Positions 20,180 through 28,812 of a stretch of 64,000 nt of DNA are shown piece by piece (the stretch's first letter is position 1; each line of letters opens with the position of its first letter). The translations under genes were made by a program, and so were the position numbers. Source of the DNA: an uncultured Flavobacteriaceae bacterium. GTDB taxonomy: Bacteria; Bacteroidota; Bacteroidia; Flavobacteriales; Flavobacteriaceae. The stretch is taken from NCBI GenBank assembly GCA_947494205.1, contig CANLUH010000005.1:124001-188000 (forward strand). Direction: 5' to 3'. The notes below the pieces were generated by a model. It saw only the letters and a program-made list of their open reading frames with translations, was not told where the DNA came from and did not search any database.

Positions 20180-21583
20180 TTATTCTAATAATACTTTATC
20201 AATTACGTGTATAACTCCGTTAGCAGCTTGTACATCTGTAAATGTAATATTACTAACTCTATTGTTAGGATCTGTTAAAGTTGCACCTCCAGTTACATTT
20301 GCTGTTAGTGTTCCTCCTAAAGTATTAATCATCATACCATCAGATAATCCCATAGCTTGAACATTAGCTCCTCCAACAACATGTGTGTTTAAAGTAGATT
20401 CTAAAGTAGCTGTTGGTATATCTGCTAATCCTGCTAAACTTAATTCTGTTAATAAATCTCCAAATGCTGCATTAGTAGGCGCAAATACTGTGAAAGGAGC
20501 AGGTGATGTTCCATCAGCAGTAGATAAAGTTGCTACATAAGTAAATGATGCTTCTCTCGTTAAAGCAGCTACTAAATTTGAGAAATTAGGATCTGCAGTT
20601 GCAAAAGTTACAACTGTAGGTAAACCTATAACTGTATCTACAGCGTGAATAATTCCGTTTGTACCAACAACATCTGCAGTAGCTACTGTAGAAATACCAT
20701 TGAATACAACACCAGAATCTGTGTTATAATAAATACTCATAGGGTTTCCTCCAGCTCCAGTTGCAGAACTGTTTGTATAACCATTACCTAATCCAGTTAA
20801 ATCTGTAGAAGAGATTGCCCCACCAATAACGTGGTTTAATAATACTTGAGATAATACATCTGTAGGAACAGCTGCTAAATCAGCAAAACCATTATCGTTT
20901 AAAAAATCTCCAAAAGCAGCATCTCCTGGCGCTAATACTGTAAAAGGTCCAGCTCCATTAAGTACATCTACTAAATTACCATCGGCAGCACCTAAAGCAG
21001 CTACTAAGTTTGAGAATCCAGCATTGTTAACAGCATGGTCAACTATACTTGGTAAAGTAATTACTTTGTCTATAATATGTACAACACCATTAGACGCAGT
21101 AACATCTGGAGTTTGTACAGTTGCTAAATTGTTAAACTTTACACCAGCAGAAGTGTCAAAATAGATACTCATGTTGTTGCCTCCTGCACCAGTAGCTAGT
21201 GTGTTAGAGTATCCAGCACCTAAACTAGTTAGAGCTGTAGATGTAACAGTTCCAGAGATCACATGATTTAGTAATACTTGTTCTAAAGCAGCGTCAGGAA
21301 CTTCAGTAACATCTGCCCAACCATTTGCACTTAAAAATTCAGCAAAAGCGGCATTGGTTGGCGCTAATACTGTAAAGGGTCCATTTCCACTTAAAGTGGT
21401 TGCTAAGTCAGCTTCAATAACAGCTGCAACTAAACTACTTAAGTCTGTAGTTGCTTGAGCAGTTTCTACAATGTTTAAAGATTGTGTCGGGTTTACAGGT
21501 GCAGCATTGTCATCATCATTGCTACAAGACCATAAGGCTAGGACAGCTAATACTAAGAGCGGTAATTTTTTAATTGTTTTCAT
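20180..21583 (-). CDS. Lipoprotein with three fasciclin (FAS1) domains
   Basis: A 467-aa lipoprotein (lipobox near LALWSC, followed by SNDDDN). Three FAS1 domains follow at about 36-175, 180-320 and 322-467. Each shows the H1 box GPFTVLAPT.AAF..FL (third copy APFTVFAPTNAAFGDLL) and the H2 box NG(V/I)(V/I)H.(I/V)D.V. FAS1 domains mediate adhesion to polysaccharide or other surface partners. The acidic residues after the Cys fit surface export of lipoproteins in Bacteroidota. It is transcribed alone and ends at the bidirectional terminator. Confidence 0.9.
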   Translation of the reverse strand: MKTIKKLPLLVLAVLALWSCSNDDDNAAPVNPTQSLNIVETAQATTDLSSLVAAVIEADLATTLSGNGPFTVLAPTNAAFAEFLSANGWADVTEVPDAALEQVLLNHVISGTVTSTALTSLGAGYSNTLATGAGGNNMSIYFDTSAGVKFNNLATVQTPDVTASNGVVHIIDKVITLPSIVDHAVNNAGFSNLVAALGAADGNLVDVLNGAGPFTVLAPGDAAFGDFLNDNGFADLAAVPTDVLSQVLLNHVIGGAISSTDLTGLGNGYTNSSATGAGGNPMSIYYNTDSGVVFNGISTVATADVVGTNGIIHAVDTVIGLPTVVTFATADPNFSNLVAALTREASFTYVATLSTADGTSPAPFTVFAPTNAAFGDLLTELSLAGLADIPTATLESTLNTHVVGGANVQAMGLSDGMMINTLGGTLTANVTGGATLTDPNNRVSNITFTDVQAANGVIHVIDKVLLE

Positions 21584-21749
21584 AATCTACTTTTATAGTT
21601 TTAATTTGTTTTCTTTGTTTAACGAAATTAAAAAAAGATTAAACAATGCTACTTAAAATTTTGTTAAATCTTTTTAAGAAACTCTTCAACATAATATTTA
21701 CGAGCAAAAACCAAAAAAAGATTATCTGTGTCAAAACTTTTAAATCTTG

Positions 21750-21758
21750 TATCTTTGC
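21750..21758 (+). promoter_or_regulatory. -7 element of mnmA; fixes the start codon
   Basis: TATCTTTGC lies 17 bases before the ATG at 21776. It falls inside any version of the gene started at the in-frame codon at 21728, so the downstream ATG is the real start. Confidence 0.55.
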
Positions 21759-21775
21759 ATCCAGTTATAAAAGAG

Positions 21776-22966
21776 ATGAAAAAAAGAGTAATTGTAGGAC
21801 TTTCAGGAGGTGTAGATTCTAGTGTTGCTGCCTATTTGTTAAAAGAACAAGGCTATGAAGTTATTGGTCTTTTTATGAAAAATTGGCACGACGATTCTGT
21901 TACTATTTCAGATGAATGTCCTTGGTTAGACGATAGCAATGACGCTATGTTAGTTGCAGAAAAATTAGGAATTCCGTTTCAAACAGTAGATTTAAGTGAA
22001 CAATATAAAGAACGTATTGTAGACTATATGTTTAATGAATATGAAAAAGGAAGAACACCTAATCCAGATGTATTATGTAATAGAGAAATAAAGTTTGATG
22101 TCTTTATGAAGATTGCACTAGACTTAGGTGCCGATTATGTTGCAACTGGACATTATTGTAGAAAAGGAACCATTATAAAAGATGGTAAAGAGACATACCA
22201 ATTATTATCTGGAAAAGACAATAATAAAGATCAATCCTATTTTTTATGTCAATTATCGCAAGAGCAATTGGCAAAAGCATTATTTCCAATAGGAGAATTG
22301 CAAAAACCTGAAGTACGTGCTATTGCTGCCGAAGCAGATTTAATTACTGCCGATAAAAAAGATTCGCAAGGATTGTGCTTTATAGGAAAAGTTAGATTAC
22401 CAGATTTTCTTCAGCAGCAATTAAAACCTAAAGAAGGTGTTATTGTTGAAATACCTAAAACTAATGAAGCTTATAACGAAACAGTAAACGAATTTTCTTC
22501 AAAAGAAGCTGAGTTGCAATATTTATCACGTAAAGCAAATTATTCCGTAGCAGAAGGACAAGTTGTAGGTAAACATCAAGGTGCTCATTATTTTACTAAA
22601 GGACAGCGTAAAGGTTTATCCGTAGGTGGTATGGTAGAGCCTCTTTTTGTAATAGATACCGATGTAGAAGATAATGTTATTTATACAGGACAAGGCAAAT
22701 CGCATCCTGGATTATACAAAAAAGCATTGTTTGTAAGTAATGACGAATTACATTGGATTCGTGAAGATTTAGCTTTAAAAGATGGTGAAACATTAAATGT
22801 ATTAGCAAGAATACGTTACCGACAAGCTTTGGAAAATGCAACACTATATAAAGTAAGCACAGGGTTATATGTAGAATTCGAAAACAAGCAATCGGCTATA
22901 ACCGAAGGACAATTTGTTGCTTGGTATCTGGTAGATGAATTAGTAGGTTCAGGAGTAATTTCATAA
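21776..22966 (+). CDS. mnmA: tRNA-specific 2-thiouridylase MnmA
   Basis: Thiolates U34 of Lys/Glu/Gln tRNAs in the cytoplasm. From the ATG at 21776 the protein is 396 aa. The ATP-binding PP-loop is SGGVDSS (10-16). The two active-site cysteines lie in [12 protein letters not shown] and in [14 protein letters not shown]. The central and C-terminal beta domains follow ([19 protein letters not shown]). The start was chosen from the promoter position and because [12 protein letters not shown] is the normal beginning of this family. Confidence 0.95.
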   Translation: MKKRVIVGLSGGVDSSVAAYLLKEQGYEVIGLFMKNWHDDSVTISDECPWLDDSNDAMLVAEKLGIPFQTVDLSEQYKERIVDYMFNEYEKGRTPNPDVLCNREIKFDVFMKIALDLGADYVATGHYCRKGTIIKDGKETYQLLSGKDNNKDQSYFLCQLSQEQLAKALFPIGELQKPEVRAIAAEADLITADKKDSQGLCFIGKVRLPDFLQQQLKPKEGVIVEIPKTNEAYNETVNEFSSKEAELQYLSRKANYSVAEGQVVGKHQGAHYFTKGQRKGLSVGGMVEPLFVIDTDVEDNVIYTGQGKSHPGLYKKALFVSNDELHWIREDLALKDGETLNVLARIRYRQALENATLYKVSTGLYVEFENKQSAITEGQFVAWYLVDELVGSGVIS

Positions 22967-22969
22967 CTT

Positions 22970-22987
22970 GCAGTAAAACTGCTTTTG
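22970..22987 (+). terminator. Possible short terminator after mnmA
   Basis: GCAGT-AAA-ACTGC followed by TTTTGTT lies just before the next start codon. The stem is only 5 bp, so this is a weak call. Confidence 0.3.
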
Positions 22988-22989
22988 TT

Positions 22990-24612
22990 ATGAAAAAATT
23001 AAATAGACTTCTACTTTTAGTAGCCTTAAACATTTCGGGTTTTAGTTTTGCACAGCAAGATGCTTGGGTGTATCTAACAGATAAAGAAAATGTAGCTGCA
23101 TCTATAGCCAATCCTATTTCTATACTATCTCAAGAGGCAATAGATAGAAAAGCAGTACACGGTGTTACTATAGATGCTAGAGATGTTCCCGTTAATGAGG
23201 CATACATTACACAATTAAAAAATGCAACAGGAATAACTGTTTGGGCAAAGTCTAAATGGTTTAATGCTGTACATGTTCGTGGTACGGAAGCAGATATTAA
23301 CGCATTGTCTAGTTTAACGTTTGTAAACTCTATTACGTTTGCCGATAAAACGTTGAATGCTAAAACGGTTTCTCAAGAACCTACAGTAAATAAATTTCTT
23401 GTAGAAAATAGTAGTCAAACGACCTTTAATTATGGCAATGCCAATAATCAAATAGAAATGTTTAATGGGCATGAATTACATTTACTAGATTACACAGGAG
23501 AAGGCATAACGGTTGCTGTTATAGATGCTGGGTTTCCAAATGTAAATACAATGTCTGGTTTTCAAAGATTACGAGATGCTGGAAACTTATTAGGAGGCTA
23601 TGATTTTTTTGATAGAACAGACGATGTCTATGCAAATACATCTAGTTCGCATGGTACTTTAGTATTAAGTGACATGGCTGGATTTGTACAAGATCAATTT
23701 GTTGGTACAGCACCAGATGCGAGTTATTATTTATTTAGAACCGAAAATGCACCAAACGAAAACCCTATAGAAGAAAGTTTATGGGTTGAAGCGGCAGAGC
23801 GCGCAGATAGTTTGGGAGTAGATGTAATAAATACGTCGCTAGGATACAAGACTTACGATAATCCTAATTACAGCCACAGTTCACAAGATATAAATGGAGA
23901 TACAGCTTATATAACAAAAGGTGCAAATATAGCTTTCGAAAAAGGAATGTTATTAATTAACTCGGCAGGAAACTCTGGAGGTTCAGGATTAAATGCACCA
24001 GCAGATGCTGCAGGCGTATTATCTATAGGAGCAGTACAAGCCGATGGTACTTATGCTAGTTTTAGTTCGCAAGGTAGTGCCATTCAACCCACACAAAAAC
24101 CAGATGTTGTTGCACAAGGTGCAGCGAGTGCCGTTATAAATCAGAATGATGTAGTAACAGTGTCTAACGGAACCTCATTTAGTTCCCCAATTTTAGCAGG
24201 AGGTATTGTTTGTTTATGGCAAGCCTTGCCTAATTTAGATAATGGCGAAATTATGCAATTAGTTAGAGAATCGGCGTCGCAATACACTACACCAGATTAT
24301 TTTTTAGGATATGGTATTCCAGATTTATCTATGGCTTTAAGTGAAGGTTTATCTATTGAAGAGTTTGAACCTAGCACTATAACATTAAATATATATCCAA
24401 ACCCAGCACAAACAGAAGTATCTGTAGAAATACCTTCAGTATATGAATCGGCAGAAGTCCGTTTATATAATATATTAGGAAAGCAGGTGCTGGAAACAAC
24501 AGTGACCAACACAAAATCTAAAATTAACATTGCAGCATTAGCTGGCGGTATTTATTTACTAAAAGTAGATGCTAACGATTTGTCTAAAACAATAAAACTT
24601 ATTATCAATTAA
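22990..24612 (+). CDS. Subtilisin-like (S8) protease with T9SS sorting domain
   Basis: A 540-aa exported serine protease. Signal peptide MKKLNRLLLLVALNISGFSFAQ, then a propeptide-like region (about 25-145). The S8 domain has Asp in VAVIDAGFP, His in SSHGTLVLS and Ser in NGTSFSSPILAGG. The last ~80 residues are a type A T9SS C-terminal domain (IYPNPAQTEVSVEIP ... GGIYLLKVDA ... KTIKLIIN). This routes the protein across the outer membrane and is usually removed. It starts 23 bases after mnmA. Substrate unknown; likely nutritional or surface processing. Confidence 0.92.
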   Translation: MKKLNRLLLLVALNISGFSFAQQDAWVYLTDKENVAASIANPISILSQEAIDRKAVHGVTIDARDVPVNEAYITQLKNATGITVWAKSKWFNAVHVRGTEADINALSSLTFVNSITFADKTLNAKTVSQEPTVNKFLVENSSQTTFNYGNANNQIEMFNGHELHLLDYTGEGITVAVIDAGFPNVNTMSGFQRLRDAGNLLGGYDFFDRTDDVYANTSSSHGTLVLSDMAGFVQDQFVGTAPDASYYLFRTENAPNENPIEESLWVEAAERADSLGVDVINTSLGYKTYDNPNYSHSSQDINGDTAYITKGANIAFEKGMLLINSAGNSGGSGLNAPADAAGVLSIGAVQADGTYASFSSQGSAIQPTQKPDVVAQGAASAVINQNDVVTVSNGTSFSSPILAGGIVCLWQALPNLDNGEIMQLVRESASQYTTPDYFLGYGIPDLSMALSEGLSIEEFEPSTITLNIYPNPAQTEVSVEIPSVYESAEVRLYNILGKQVLETTVTNTKSKINIAALAGGIYLLKVDANDLSKTIKLIIN

Positions 24613-24625
24613 ACGATTGCAATTA

Positions 24626-25567
24626 ATGAACAATAGAATAACTAAACTATTCAATATACAATACCCAATTATTCAAGCAGGAATGATTTGGAATAGCGGT
24701 TGGCGTTTAGCCTCTGCAGCAAGTAATTCTGGCATTTTAGGATTAATAGGTGCCGGAAGTATGTATCCAGATGTGTTACGTGAGCATATACAGAAATGTA
24801 AAAAAGCGACAGATAAGCCGTTTGGAGTAAACGTACCGATGTTATATCCTAATATCACAGAGATTATGGATATTATTGTAGAAGAAGATGTAAAGATTGT
24901 TTTTACCTCTGCAGGAAACCCTAAAACATGGACCAAGTGGCTACAAGATAAAGGTATTATAGTAGTGCATGTAGTAAGTAGTGTAAAGTTTGCTTTAAAA
25001 GCGGAAGCTGCTGGAGTAGATGCTATTGTTGCTGAAGGTTTTGAAGCTGGAGGACATAATGGAAGAGACGAAACGACGACGCTAACTTTAATTCCAATGG
25101 TAAAAGAGCAATTACAAATTCCATTAATTGCAGCGGGAGGTATTGCAACAGGAAAAGCAATGTTAGCGTGTATGGTTTTAGGAGCCGATGGTGTACAAGT
25201 AGGAAGCCGCTTTGTAGCTAGTGAAGAATCTTCTGCACATGATGCTTTTAAACAAGTTGTTGTAGATTCTAAAGAAGGAGATACGCAATTAACATTAAAA
25301 GAACTAGCACCAGTACGTTTAGTGAAAAATAAGTTTTTTAACGAATTACAAGAGTTATACAAATCTGCACCAACGCCAGAGGAGCTTAAAGAATTATTAG
25401 GACGTGCCCGTGCCAAACGCGGTATGTTCGAAGGAGATTTAGAAGACGGTGAATTAGAAATCGGACAAATTGCAGGATTAATACATGATGTAAAACCTGT
25501 TGCCGAGATTGTAGAGGAGATGGTTAATGAGTTTGAGGAGGCTAAGAGTGAGGTTATTAAATTATAG
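24626..25567 (+). CDS. NAD(P)H-dependent flavin oxidoreductase (FabK/nitronate monooxygenase type)
   Basis: A 313-aa TIM-barrel flavoprotein starting at MNNRITKLFNIQYPIIQAGM; an in-frame TTG 9 bases upstream is less likely. Family marks are GVNVPMLYP, EAGGHNGRD (the FMN/catalytic His region), PLIAAGGIATG and GADGVQVGSRF (FMN phosphate binding). The family includes enoyl-ACP reductase II (FabK) and nitronate monooxygenase, and the sequence alone does not decide between them. It follows the subtilase by 13 bases, perhaps by chance. Confidence 0.85.
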   Translation: MNNRITKLFNIQYPIIQAGMIWNSGWRLASAASNSGILGLIGAGSMYPDVLREHIQKCKKATDKPFGVNVPMLYPNITEIMDIIVEEDVKIVFTSAGNPKTWTKWLQDKGIIVVHVVSSVKFALKAEAAGVDAIVAEGFEAGGHNGRDETTTLTLIPMVKEQLQIPLIAAGGIATGKAMLACMVLGADGVQVGSRFVASEESSAHDAFKQVVVDSKEGDTQLTLKELAPVRLVKNKFFNELQELYKSAPTPEELKELLGRARAKRGMFEGDLEDGELEIGQIAGLIHDVKPVAEIVEEMVNEFEEAKSEVIKL

Positions 25568-25573
25568 ATTAAG

Positions 25574-26107
25574 TTGAAAAAGATATCAATAGTATTATTA
25601 ATTTTTGTTTTATCGTTTTGTATGAATAGTTATTCTCAAAATAATGAATATAAAATAGATGAAACGATTAAAATAAAAACTATTGATTTAAGTATTACAA
25701 GAAGTGTCTTGAAATATAATCCTAAACGATTAGTAACAGTTAGTTTAGAAAGGATGAGCGATAGTATTAGTTACTTGTCTTTTAAATATGGAACAAAATA
25801 TGACACAGAAGTAGTTGATACAATTTTCCATGATTGGAAGCCTAAAAATAGTATAGAAATTGACTCCAAAATTTTTGATGATATTGTTAAAGATTTAAGA
25901 GTTTTAGATGTAAAGGGGTTAAATAAGTACTTTCGTAGTAATTGTAATGTGTATGATGGAAGTACTTATGATTTATCTTTTTCAGATTATAATTATAATA
26001 TTAATGTAACTATTTATGCTCCTAAAGTAAATACAAAAGAAAGAGGTCTTAGGAAGTTCTTAAAAGTCTGTGAGGAAATTTGGGGGTTGAAAAAAAATAA
26101 TGAATAA
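25574..26107 (+). CDS. Exported protein of unknown function
   Basis: A 177-aa protein with a signal peptide (KKISIVLLIFVLSFCMNSYSQ) and an apparent TTG start 6 bases after the preceding stop codon. The mature part has alternating beta-like and charged stretches and ends in EEIWGLKKNNE. I recognise no domain. Its AT content and simple codon use match the neighbours. It may be cotranscribed with the flavoprotein gene upstream. Confidence 0.55.
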   Translation: MKKISIVLLIFVLSFCMNSYSQNNEYKIDETIKIKTIDLSITRSVLKYNPKRLVTVSLERMSDSISYLSFKYGTKYDTEVVDTIFHDWKPKNSIEIDSKIFDDIVKDLRVLDVKGLNKYFRSNCNVYDGSTYDLSFSDYNYNINVTIYAPKVNTKERGLRKFLKVCEEIWGLKKNNE

Positions 26108-26180
26108 CTTTAATGTTTTAAATGTATTTATAAAAGAATTAATCCTCCAAATAAAATTCGCATAACAAAAACCTATGGCC

Positions 26181-26188
26181 TACTTTTG
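26181..26188 (+). promoter_or_regulatory. -7 element of the MATE gene
   Basis: TACTTTTG lies 4 bases before the ATG at 26193, with a weak -33 candidate TTCG 20 bases upstream. As for guaA, the message may have almost no leader. The element excludes the in-frame ATG at 26175. Confidence 0.5.
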
Positions 26189-26192
26189 CCAA

Positions 26193-27572
26193 ATGGTTTT
26201 AAACGACTACACTAAAGAATTTATATACAATTGGAAATTAGCTGCTCCAGTAATGTTGGGCATGCTAGGGCACACCTTTGTTAGCTTTATAGATAACATC
26301 ATGGTAGGACAATTGGGTACAGCAGAATTAGCAGCGGTGTCTTTAGGTAATAGTTTTATGTTTATAGCAATGTCTTTAGGTATTGGTTTTTCTACGGCCA
26401 TTACACCTTTAATTGCAGAGGCAGATTCAGCAAATAATTTTAAACAAGGAAAGTCGGCTTTTAAGCATGGTTTATTTTTGTGTACGATTTTAGGAATTTT
26501 ATTATTTCTTGGTGTGTTTTTTGCGAAGCCTTTAATGTATTTAATGAAGCAACCTGTTGAGGTCGTGGAGTTAGCTATTCCGTATTTAGACTTAGTGGCT
26601 TTTTCTTTAATTCCGTTAGTTATTTTTCAAGCCTTTAAGCAATTTAGCGATGGTATGTCTATGACGCGTTATCCTATGTATGCTACTATTATTGCAAACT
26701 TGGTTAATGTAGCTTTAAACTATGTACTTATTTTTGGAAAGTTTGGTTTCCCAGAATTAGGTATAGTTGGTGCTGCATACGGCACATTAATTTCTAGATT
26801 AGTGATGCTTTGGTATATTTGGTTTTTATTAAAAGGAAAGGAAAAAACGAAGGCTTTTGTTACTAATATAAAGTTCTTTGTGCTCGATAAATTAATGCTT
26901 CGTAAGATTATTAGTTTAGGCGCGCCGAGTGCCATGCAAATGTTTTTTGAGGTCGCCATTTTTACGGCTGCAATCTGGTTAAGTGGTTTACTTGGAAAGA
27001 ACCCGCAGGCAGCAAATCAAATCGCTTTAAATTTAAGTTCTATGACGTTTATGGTTGCTATGGGAATTAGCGTAGCTTCTATGATAAGAGTAGGCAACCA
27101 GAAAGGTTTAAAACAATATTTTGAGTTACGTCGAATTGCATTTTCGCTATTTTTTATGGGGGCTATTTTAGCTGTAGCTTTCGGACTTATTTTCTTTTTA
27201 TTTCACGATTACTTGCCTAGAATTTATGTGGATTTTGATGATACTGCAAACTATGTAGATAACATGGAAGTGGTTAGTATTGCTTCAAAATTATTATTAG
27301 CTGCTGCCATTTTTCAGGTTAGCGATAGTATACAAGTTGTTGTTTTAGGAGCCTTACGTGGTTTACAAGATGTTAAAATACCAACGATTATTACCTTTAT
27401 ATCCTATTGGGTGGTTGGTTTTCCTGTAAGTTGGTATTTTGGAAAAGCAGAACTATATGGTAGTTTTGGTATTTGGCTTGGTTTATTGGCTGGATTAACT
27501 ACTGCTTCTATTTTATTATTTATTCGATTTAATTACCTTACTAAAAAGTTAATTAGAACTGAATTAAAATAG
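26193..27572 (+). CDS. MATE-family efflux transporter
   Basis: A 459-aa inner-membrane protein with about 12 predicted transmembrane helices in two MatE halves. Typical segments are APVMLGMLGHTFVSFIDNIMVGQLG (first helices) and GAPSAMQMFFEVAIF at the start of the second half. MATE proteins export drugs or metabolites in exchange for Na+ or H+. The start is placed at MVLNDYTKEF because the promoter element overlaps the first six codons of the longer version. The substrate is unknown. Confidence 0.9.
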   Translation: MVLNDYTKEFIYNWKLAAPVMLGMLGHTFVSFIDNIMVGQLGTAELAAVSLGNSFMFIAMSLGIGFSTAITPLIAEADSANNFKQGKSAFKHGLFLCTILGILLFLGVFFAKPLMYLMKQPVEVVELAIPYLDLVAFSLIPLVIFQAFKQFSDGMSMTRYPMYATIIANLVNVALNYVLIFGKFGFPELGIVGAAYGTLISRLVMLWYIWFLLKGKEKTKAFVTNIKFFVLDKLMLRKIISLGAPSAMQMFFEVAIFTAAIWLSGLLGKNPQAANQIALNLSSMTFMVAMGISVASMIRVGNQKGLKQYFELRRIAFSLFFMGAILAVAFGLIFFLFHDYLPRIYVDFDDTANYVDNMEVVSIASKLLLAAAIFQVSDSIQVVVLGALRGLQDVKIPTIITFISYWVVGFPVSWYFGKAELYGSFGIWLGLLAGLTTASILLFIRFNYLTKKLIRTELK

Positions 27573-27608
27573 ATTGTAATTCCTTCTAATGCTGGAACCC
27601 AAAAGTTT

Positions 27609-27616
27609 TATATTTG
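27609..27616 (+). promoter_or_regulatory. -7 element upstream of a 75-aa gene
   Basis: TATATTTG lies 17 bases before the ATG at 27634. This spacing supports that start over the in-frame ATG at 27589. Confidence 0.45.
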
Positions 27617-27633
27617 TATCAAATAAGAAAAAA

Positions 27634-27861
27634 ATGACACTTCCTAAATTTATACTTGGTGATAATACCGATTTTCCAAATGCTATTTTTGTAATTCATA
27701 CAGACTTTCCTAGGTTTATAATTAACCTAGAAGATGATGAAGTGGAGTGGTTTGAAGATTTTGATACTCATGATCAAAAAGAATTAGAAATGGAAACTGA
27801 AAATTTAATTAAAGAGGCTACTGCTTTTTACGATAGAGAAGTATCTCGCTACGAGGACTAA
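27634..27861 (+). CDS. Small acidic conserved protein
   Basis: A 75-aa cytoplasmic protein, very acidic, beginning MTLPKFILGDNTDFPNAIFV and ending in a run of Glu/Asp and an E-Y/R-rich helix. I recall similar short proteins in many Flavobacteriaceae but no assigned function. The start at 27634 follows from the promoter element. A palindromic REP-like element begins one base after its stop codon. Confidence 0.65.
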   Translation: MTLPKFILGDNTDFPNAIFVIHTDFPRFIINLEDDEVEWFEDFDTHDQKELEMETENLIKEATAFYDREVSRYED

Positions 27862-27862
27862 T

Positions 27863-27949
27863 GCGTTAGGGGTAGTAGCGGCATCCTTTTTTGTGCGCGC
27901 TTATGCGCAAAAAAGATATAGCGAATAACCTGACCCTTGTGGTAACGCC
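27863..27949 (-). repeat. Dispersed REP-like palindromic element, copy 2
   Basis: Read on the minus strand it begins GCGTTACCACAAGGGTCAGG and ends CCCTAACGC, matching the ends of the element at 12431-12505. Between the arms is a long hairpin of T6-GTGCGC against GCGCA-A6. It fills most of the gap between the 75-aa gene and the PAP2 gene and may also act as a terminator. Confidence 0.75.
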
Positions 27950-27962
27950 CAAATAATACAAT

Positions 27963-28535
27963 ATGTTAGAACAGCTTATAGAGTTAGATCAGGAATTATT
28001 TTTGTTTTTAAATGGCTTAGGGACACCAACTTGGGATGGTTTCTGGTTGTTTTATACAGATAAAGTGCATTGGATTCCTCTATACATGGTGTTATTGTTT
28101 CTAATGTATAAAAAAATAAATAACCTTAAGCTATTTGGAATCCTGATTATTGTTGCTGCGTTAATGGTAGCGTTTACTGATCAGGTAACTAATTTATTTA
28201 AACATGGATTCGAGCGTTTTCGTCCGTGTCATGAACCAGGTGTAGCAGAGGCTATGCGATTAGTAAAATCTTGGTGTGGCGGACAATTTGGTTATTTTTC
28301 AGGACATGCTTCTAATTCTATGGCTGTTGCTGTATTTACAGGTTTAATACTACGTGCAAAATATAAATACCTCATTTTTATACTTTTGGTGTGGGCCTTT
28401 GCCATGGCTTACAGTCGTGTATATATAGGAGTGCATTATCCGTTAGATATTGTTAGCGGAATGGCTTTTGGAGCTTTATCTGGTTTTGGGTTTTATAAAT
28501 TAAACGCGTATTTAAAATATAGATTTGCATTATAA
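27963..28535 (+). CDS. PAP2-family membrane phosphatase
   Basis: A 190-aa protein with about five transmembrane helices. The three PAP2 catalytic motifs are present: KHGFERFRP (motif 1), SGHASN (motif 2) and SRVYIGVHYPLDI (motif 3). Relatives dephosphorylate undecaprenyl pyrophosphate, phosphatidic acid or lipid A. A role in lipid-carrier recycling is plausible but not shown. It begins right after the REP-like element and is transcribed alone. Confidence 0.9.
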   Translation: MLEQLIELDQELFLFLNGLGTPTWDGFWLFYTDKVHWIPLYMVLLFLMYKKINNLKLFGILIIVAALMVAFTDQVTNLFKHGFERFRPCHEPGVAEAMRLVKSWCGGQFGYFSGHASNSMAVAVFTGLILRAKYKYLIFILLVWAFAMAYSRVYIGVHYPLDIVSGMAFGALSGFGFYKLNAYLKYRFAL

Positions 28536-28640
28536 TATTTATAAGTTTTAAGTTAAGGTGTTAATTTAAAATTAGCTAGCTATACTAAATTTTATTCTTT
28601 ATACGTTGTATTATAAGTTATTAACTTTAAATATTGATTT

Positions 28641-28793
28641 ATGAAAACTGATACCATAAAAAAATTAAACTTCAATAAGATTACGATTTCCGATTTTGAA
28701 ATGTCTAAAATTACAGGTGGTACAGTAGCAACAAGACCAGATAGTCTTTATATTAATGCTGCAGAAATTCTTGGAGATACTTTATTAAAGTGA
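28641..28793 (+). CDS. Peptide precursor with GG-type leader (orphan RiPP/bacteriocin-like)
   Basis: A 50-aa peptide. The first 27 residues look like the leader shared by Bacteroidota natural-product precursors: a K-L-x-F/L-N-K segment, then ITISDFEMSKITGG. The E-M-x-x-I-x-G-G end is the usual cleavage site for a C39-peptidase ABC transporter. The predicted core, TVATRPDSLYINAAEILGDTLLK, has Thr and Ser but no Cys, so it cannot form lanthionines by itself. No LanB/C-type enzyme, radical-SAM maturase or C39 transporter is within the window. It lies alone between the PAP2 gene and the convergent glycosyltransferase operon. Confidence 0.7.
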   Translation: MKTDTIKKLNFNKITISDFEMSKITGGTVATRPDSLYINAAEILGDTLLK

Positions 28794-28812
28794 GTTCCTC
28801 TCTTTTTAATTA

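Noticed and set aside
21728-21775. Upstream in-frame start for mnmA
   Set aside because: It would place the TATCTTTGC promoter element inside the gene; [12 protein letters not shown] is the normal start.
24673-25416. A 247-codon open frame on the minus strand opposite the FabK-like gene
   Set aside because: It is antisense to a well-conserved flavoprotein, has Ser/Ala/Cys-rich composition typical of a shadow frame, and shows no domain.
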